From Candidatus Gastranaerophilales bacterium (GTDB lineage: Bacteria; Cyanobacteriota; Vampirovibrionia; Gastranaerophilales; Gastranaerophilaceae), in NCBI GenBank assembly GCA_944323955.1, contig CALUUK010000006.1:1-64000 (forward strand): DNA of 64,000 nucleotides. Direction: 5' to 3'. The translations under genes and the position numbers were made by a program. Of this stretch, positions 60,102 through 64,000 are shown in pieces (position 1 is the first letter of the stretch; each line of letters opens with the position of its first letter). The notes under the pieces are model-generated. The model worked only from the letters and a program-made list of their open reading frames with translations. It was not told where the DNA came from and searched no databases.

Positions 60102-62594
60102 ATGTATACAGTGGATACCGAATGTGATTTATTAAAAGTAAAAAAGCCATATCAGTACGTCGGCGGAGAATATCTGGCCTTTAACAAAGATTTTGATAAA
60201 GCACAGGTAAAAATTGCGTTTGCATTTCCTGATAAATACGAAATAGCAATAAGTAATCTCGGACAAAAAATACTTTACGGAATAGTAAACTCTGACAAAA
60301 GATTTATGGCAGACAGAGTTTATGCACCTGAAATTGATTATAAAGAAATACTTGAAAGAGAAAATAAAAATTTATGTACTCTTGAAAGTAAAAAAGAAGT
60401 TAAATGCTTTGATTTTGTCGGATTTTCTCTTCAATACGAGCTTGCGTATCCCACAATGCTGGGAATGTTAAAATTAGCAAATATACCGGTATTAAGAAAA
60501 GAAAGAAAAGAAGAGCATCCAATTATTTTAGCGGGAGGCCCATGCTGTTTTAATCCGAAACCTGTAGAAAATTTTATGGATTTATTTTTAATAGGAGACG
60601 GCGAAGAACTTATAATCGATGTTCTTGAAAAATATAATGAACTAAAGAAAAAAGGCTTTAAACGAAATGAAATCATTAAGGAACTTGCCGGTATAGAAGG
60701 AGTATATTCACCGGAGCTGCAGAATAAAACAAAAAAACGAATTTACAATTTTAAAGATGATGAAATAATTGCGCAAAGTCCGATACCATATTCATCAAGT
60801 GTTCATGACAGAACCGTCGTTGAAATAAGAAGAGGCTGCGGAAGAATGTGCAGGTTTTGTCAGGCAGGGCATGTAAACTTACCTGTAAGAGAAAGAAAAG
60901 CGGAAAATATAATTAAAAATGTTGAAACTTCAATAGAGCAAACGGGGTATGATGAATATTCTCTGCTTTCACTTTCATCAAATGACTATACCAATATAGA
61001 AAGCGTCATCGAAAATCTTTCGTGTATAATGAACAGAAAAAAAGTTTCGGTATCTCTTCCAAGCCAGAGAATAGACCGATACAGTCAAAAACTTGCAAAA
61101 ATGGTAAGAGGGGTAAGATCAACCACGGTAACACTGGCACCCGAAGCAGGCAGCCAGAGATTGAGAAATGTTATAAATAAAAATCTTACCGAAGAACAAA
61201 TAATTGAAACCATTCTGAATTGTTATAGAAACGGATTTACGAATGTAAAACTATATTTTATGATAGGACTTCCGACAGAAACAATTGAAGATTTACAGGA
61301 AATGGCGGAATTGTTCAGAAAAATAAGATATAAAGCAAAAGGTTTAAAAAAAGATTTAGATCTAAAAGACGGATTAAACCTGACTTGCACCGTTTCCATA
61401 TTCGTACCGAAACCATTTACACCTTTTCAATGGTTCGGACAAAATACTTTTGAACAAATAAAAGAAAAAATTCATTTTTTGCTTGAAGAAGTAAAAACAA
61501 TAAAAGGAGTAAAAATAAATTACCACAACAGTTTTGTTTCAAAACTCGAGTGCGCAATGACAAGAGGAGACAGCCGTTATAATGATTTTATTTTAAAACT
61601 TCATCAGCAAGGTGTATACCTTTCAACATGGGATGAAAATATAGACCGGCAATTATGGCTGGATACAGCTCAAAAATGCGGAATAGATATTGATAAAGAA
61701 GCGGAAAAATCGTATTCTCTTGATGAAACCTTGCCATGGGATATTATAGACATAGGAATTAATAAAGACTGGCTGCAAGAACAGTATAATAATGCACTTA
61801 ATTCAAAAAATATAATTCCGTGTGAATTTAATTGCAGCGACTGCGGTGTATGCCGAAATCTTAAAACGCACAAAGTTATTGATAAACCGTATATTTTTAC
61901 GAAAGAGCAAACGCAAGAAGAAACAAGTCAAAAAATTTCTTTTAAATACAGACTTAAAATAACAAAGGAAAATGAATTAAGATACATATCACATCTTGAC
62001 TGGCAAAACACAATCATAAAAATGTTATACCGTTCGGGACTTGATTTATGCTTTTCACAAGGGTTTAATCCGACACCTAAAATCTCACTTGGTATAGCTC
62101 TTCCGATATTTGTCGAAGGAAAATCCGAATTGATAGATATTGAAATATATAACGATATTCAAAGCAAAGAACTTATGAATACACTTAACAAGATTTTACC
62201 TAAAGATATAAAAATCATCGATGCAAACAAAATTGAAAAAAGCACTCCCTCTATTGATATAACGGCTCAATGGGCATTATATTCTTTTACTCCGTTTAGA
62301 GAGGGTATTTTAAAAAGTGAAGATTTGTTGTATATTAAAAATAAGATATCTTCAGATAATGAAATATTTATAGAGAAGATAAACAAAAAAGGTGTAAAAA
62401 AACTTATAAATATTAAACCTGCCATAAAATCAGTCACCACAGATGAAAGTACATTGTATATGGTACTGAAAACAGGACAATCTCTTGATATACCTTCGGT
62501 AAAGCCTGAAGATGTAGTAAGAAAATACCTGCCGGAAATCGATTTCAGGATTATAAGGCTTGAATTTTATGACAAAGATATGAATAAGTTATAA
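60102..62594 (+). CDS. Radical SAM protein fused to a DUF2344 domain (TIGR03960/TIGR03936 type)
   Basis: 830 residues. An N-terminal B12-binding-like region precedes a radical SAM barrel with the cluster cysteines C246, C250 and C253 (RRGCGRMCRFCQAG). A cysteine-rich segment CEFNCSDCGVCR lies near residue 577. The last 210 residues are the DUF2344 domain (YISHLDWQNTIIKMLYRSGLDLCFSQGFNPTPKISLG). This fusion is widespread and usually stands next to the RNase E/G gene, as here. A tRNA or rRNA modification role is suspected from that association. Confidence 0.93.
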   Translation: MYTVDTECDLLKVKKPYQYVGGEYLAFNKDFDKAQVKIAFAFPDKYEIAISNLGQKILYGIVNSDKRFMADRVYAPEIDYKEILERENKNLCTLESKKEVKCFDFVGFSLQYELAYPTMLGMLKLANIPVLRKERKEEHPIILAGGPCCFNPKPVENFMDLFLIGDGEELIIDVLEKYNELKKKGFKRNEIIKELAGIEGVYSPELQNKTKKRIYNFKDDEIIAQSPIPYSSSVHDRTVVEIRRGCGRMCRFCQAGHVNLPVRERKAENIIKNVETSIEQTGYDEYSLLSLSSNDYTNIESVIENLSCIMNRKKVSVSLPSQRIDRYSQKLAKMVRGVRSTTVTLAPEAGSQRLRNVINKNLTEEQIIETILNCYRNGFTNVKLYFMIGLPTETIEDLQEMAELFRKIRYKAKGLKKDLDLKDGLNLTCTVSIFVPKPFTPFQWFGQNTFEQIKEKIHFLLEEVKTIKGVKINYHNSFVSKLECAMTRGDSRYNDFILKLHQQGVYLSTWDENIDRQLWLDTAQKCGIDIDKEAEKSYSLDETLPWDIIDIGINKDWLQEQYNNALNSKNIIPCEFNCSDCGVCRNLKTHKVIDKPYIFTKEQTQEETSQKISFKYRLKITKENELRYISHLDWQNTIIKMLYRSGLDLCFSQGFNPTPKISLGIALPIFVEGKSELIDIEIYNDIQSKELMNTLNKILPKDIKIIDANKIEKSTPSIDITAQWALYSFTPFREGILKSEDLLYIKNKISSDNEIFIEKINKKGVKKLINIKPAIKSVTTDESTLYMVLKTGQSLDIPSVKPEDVVRKYLPEIDFRIIRLEFYDKDMNKL

Positions 62595-62624
62595 AGATTT
62601 ATAAATTCAGAAAAGGAAGAAACA

Positions 62625-64000
62625 ATGTCAAAAGCAATAGTTGTAGCAGAAAGAGACAATATAGCCGCCGTAATAGAAGACGGGAAAGTATGTGAGTTTT
62701 ATATTCATAAAGGAGATATGCTGTTAAATGATGTATATCTTGCAACGGTTGATAATATATTGCCGAGTATTGATGCCGCTTTTGTCAATGTCGGATATGA
62801 AAAGATGGGATTTTTACACGCCAATGATGCGATAGGGAAAGGAACATTAAAAGAAAAATTATCTCCGAAGCAAAAACTTATTGTACAGGTCGTAAAAGAA
62901 CCCGTAGGGCATAAAGGGCCGAGAGTATCAACACTAATAAGCCTTCCCGGAAGATTTCTTGTCTTAATGCCGCAGGAAACAGGTATTAACGTATCAAGAA
63001 AAATTGTTTCTCCTAAAGAAAGAGCAAGACTAAAATCAATAATCAGCCTTCTAAAGCCTGTTGGCATAGGTGTTATCGTCAGAACGGAAGCAGAAGGGCA
63101 ATCTGATGCGGACATTCAGGAAGATATGGAAATACTTCTTGAAAAATGGAATACAATAATAACGGCAGCTGAAACACGTCCTGCGCCAAGCCTTCTATAC
63201 AGAGATCAGGATTTATTATATATGGTAATGAGAGAAGCCTGCAGCGAAGACGTAGATGAAATTATTCTTGACACTTCATACGGCGTTCACAGAACCCAGC
63301 AAATCCTTCAAAATTGGAATATGAATAAAAATATATCTGTAAATGTTTATAAGGGTTCAGAAACGCTGCTGGTGGCCTCAGGAATCGTAAAAGAAATAAA
63401 AGCCGCACTTCAAACAAAAGTAAATTTGCCAAGCGGAGGATATTTGTTTATTCAAACAACGGAAGCTCTTACCGTAATAGATGTAAACAGCGGCAAGTTT
63501 GTAAGCTCTGATACTCAGGATGAAACAATTGTAAAAACCAATCTTGAAGCTGTTCATGAAATAGCAAGACAATTAAGACTCAGAAATATCGGCGGTATGG
63601 TAATTGTAGATTTTATTGATATGAACTCAAGACAAGATAAACTCGCAATCATGGAAGAACTTGAACTTGCACTTGAAAAAGACAAAGCAAAACCGCAGGT
63701 AGGTCAGCTTTCGGATCTGGGACTTGTTGAATTAACAAGACACAGACAGGGACAAAGTTTATCGGAAATTTTCGGTAAAAAATGTCCTCATTGTCAGGGT
63801 ACAGGATATATTCCCGAAGATTTAACATTCTCTGCTCCGGTTAGTGAGGGTGAGATAAAAGCAAAAGCCGCAAAATTAAAAGTACCTGTTCAACAGATAA
63901 AGAATAAAATACCAAATTATAAACAAAATAAAGTTTTCAATAATCCGAATAATAATCCCCTGAATGATAATAACGAAAATACACAGAACAATCAAAATAA
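62625..64000 (+). CDS. Ribonuclease E/G family protein (3' end outside the window)
   Basis: 458 codons visible; the frame runs off the right edge. An S1 domain (about 30-115, NILPSIDAAFVNVGYEKMGFLH) precedes the catalytic core with VIDVNSGKF and the metal-binding Asp residues near VIVDFIDM. The zinc-link CPHC is in KKCPHCQGTGY. The visible C-terminus is Asn/Lys-rich and disordered. It cleaves single-stranded RNA in mRNA decay and rRNA/tRNA maturation. The ATG has AAAAGGAAG upstream. RNase G and a short RNase E cannot be told apart from the visible part. Confidence 0.93.
   Translation, partial: MSKAIVVAERDNIAAVIEDGKVCEFYIHKGDMLLNDVYLATVDNILPSIDAAFVNVGYEKMGFLHANDAIGKGTLKEKLSPKQKLIVQVVKEPVGHKGPRVSTLISLPGRFLVLMPQETGINVSRKIVSPKERARLKSIISLLKPVGIGVIVRTEAEGQSDADIQEDMEILLEKWNTIITAAETRPAPSLLYRDQDLLYMVMREACSEDVDEIILDTSYGVHRTQQILQNWNMNKNISVNVYKGSETLLVASGIVKEIKAALQTKVNLPSGGYLFIQTTEALTVIDVNSGKFVSSDTQDETIVKTNLEAVHEIARQLRLRNIGGMVIVDFIDMNSRQDKLAIMEELELALEKDKAKPQVGQLSDLGLVELTRHRQGQSLSEIFGKKCPHCQGTGYIPEDLTFSAPVSEGEIKAKAAKLKVPVQQIKNKIPNYKQNKVFNNPNNNPLNDNNENTQNNQN

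Noticed and set aside
1-64000. CRISPR array, IS element or rRNA operon
   Set aside because: No regularly spaced repeats with unique spacers, no transposase frame and no rRNA sequence were seen on either strand.

Overview
The window is AT-rich and reads like a Gram-negative-type relative of the Cyanobacteria, most likely a Vampirovibrionia/Melainabacteria (Gastranaerophilales-like) genome. This is inferred from the gene mix: a cyanobacterial-style CtpA protease, fermentative metabolism with a sodium-pumping decarboxylase, no respiratory chain genes, many lineage-type hypothetical proteins, and short N-terminal motifs of the type SFTAKK/SFSG. No rRNA gene is present, so the taxonomic call is an inference.

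Layout. Bases 1-4.8 kb hold a phage-like module on the minus strand: a zinc-ribbon protein, a candidate structured RNA, small and large terminase subunits, a LytM/M23 peptidase, and a second truncated copy of that peptidase's N-terminal region. The module stops at the 3' end of rlmH. Bases 5.4-9.7 kb carry a COG2509 flavoprotein and the glycine cleavage genes gcvT-gcvH-gcvPA, with no gcvPB. A GT39 glycosyltransferase, yidD, a frameshifted gene, corA, a degenerate REC/GGDEF protein and a TIM-barrel protein follow. Bases 15.6-18.9 kb are a minus-strand kinase-regulator-secreted-protein operon, and an HNH/coiled-coil protein follows. Bases 21-22.7 kb hold the tRNA-Thr, tRNA-Tyr, (degenerate tRNA-like), tRNA-Thr, tuf operon behind a consensus promoter. 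Bases 22.9-28.8 kb include trxA, a DUF805 protein, a panE-like gene and a four-gene operon best read as Re-citrate synthase, aconitase-like dehydratase (two subunits) and NAD isocitrate dehydrogenase. That operon would make 2-oxoglutarate.

A large CHAP-domain protein (28.9-30.9 kb) has a leader that can fold over its ribosome binding site. Bases 31-35 kb encode birA-oadG-oadA-oadB, a biotin-dependent Na+-pumping decarboxylase with its own biotin ligase. Bases 35.7-37.5 kb contain a GT2 polyprenyl-phosphate sugar transferase facing a ChbG/YdjC deacetylase. Bases 39.4-43 kb hold small paralogues, a TM1266-like regulator, a CoA-disulfide-reductase-like flavoprotein and ctpA. Bases 43.1-46.7 kb are a Tat-exported aldo/keto reductase, a NapH-NapG-like fused polyferredoxin, tatA and tatC. 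Bases 46.7-49.4 kb carry larB, a broken and short larC, a decayed EamA transporter and larE, for nickel-pincer nucleotide cofactor synthesis. The rest holds an acyl-ACP thioesterase with an acyl-CoA synthetase, a LexA/UmuD-type repressor-protease with umuC under a palindromic operator, a BaiN-like flavoprotein, folK, ribE, ribBA, a GNAT protein, a YhcH protein, a radical SAM/DUF2344 fusion and the start of an RNase E/G gene.

Sequence-level themes: three genes (umuD-like, rlmH and a receiver protein) have TATAAT exactly six bases before ATG, which predicts leaderless mRNAs. Three genes are broken by apparent loss of one A in an A tract. Repeated TTACATT sites flank the phage-like transcription units.
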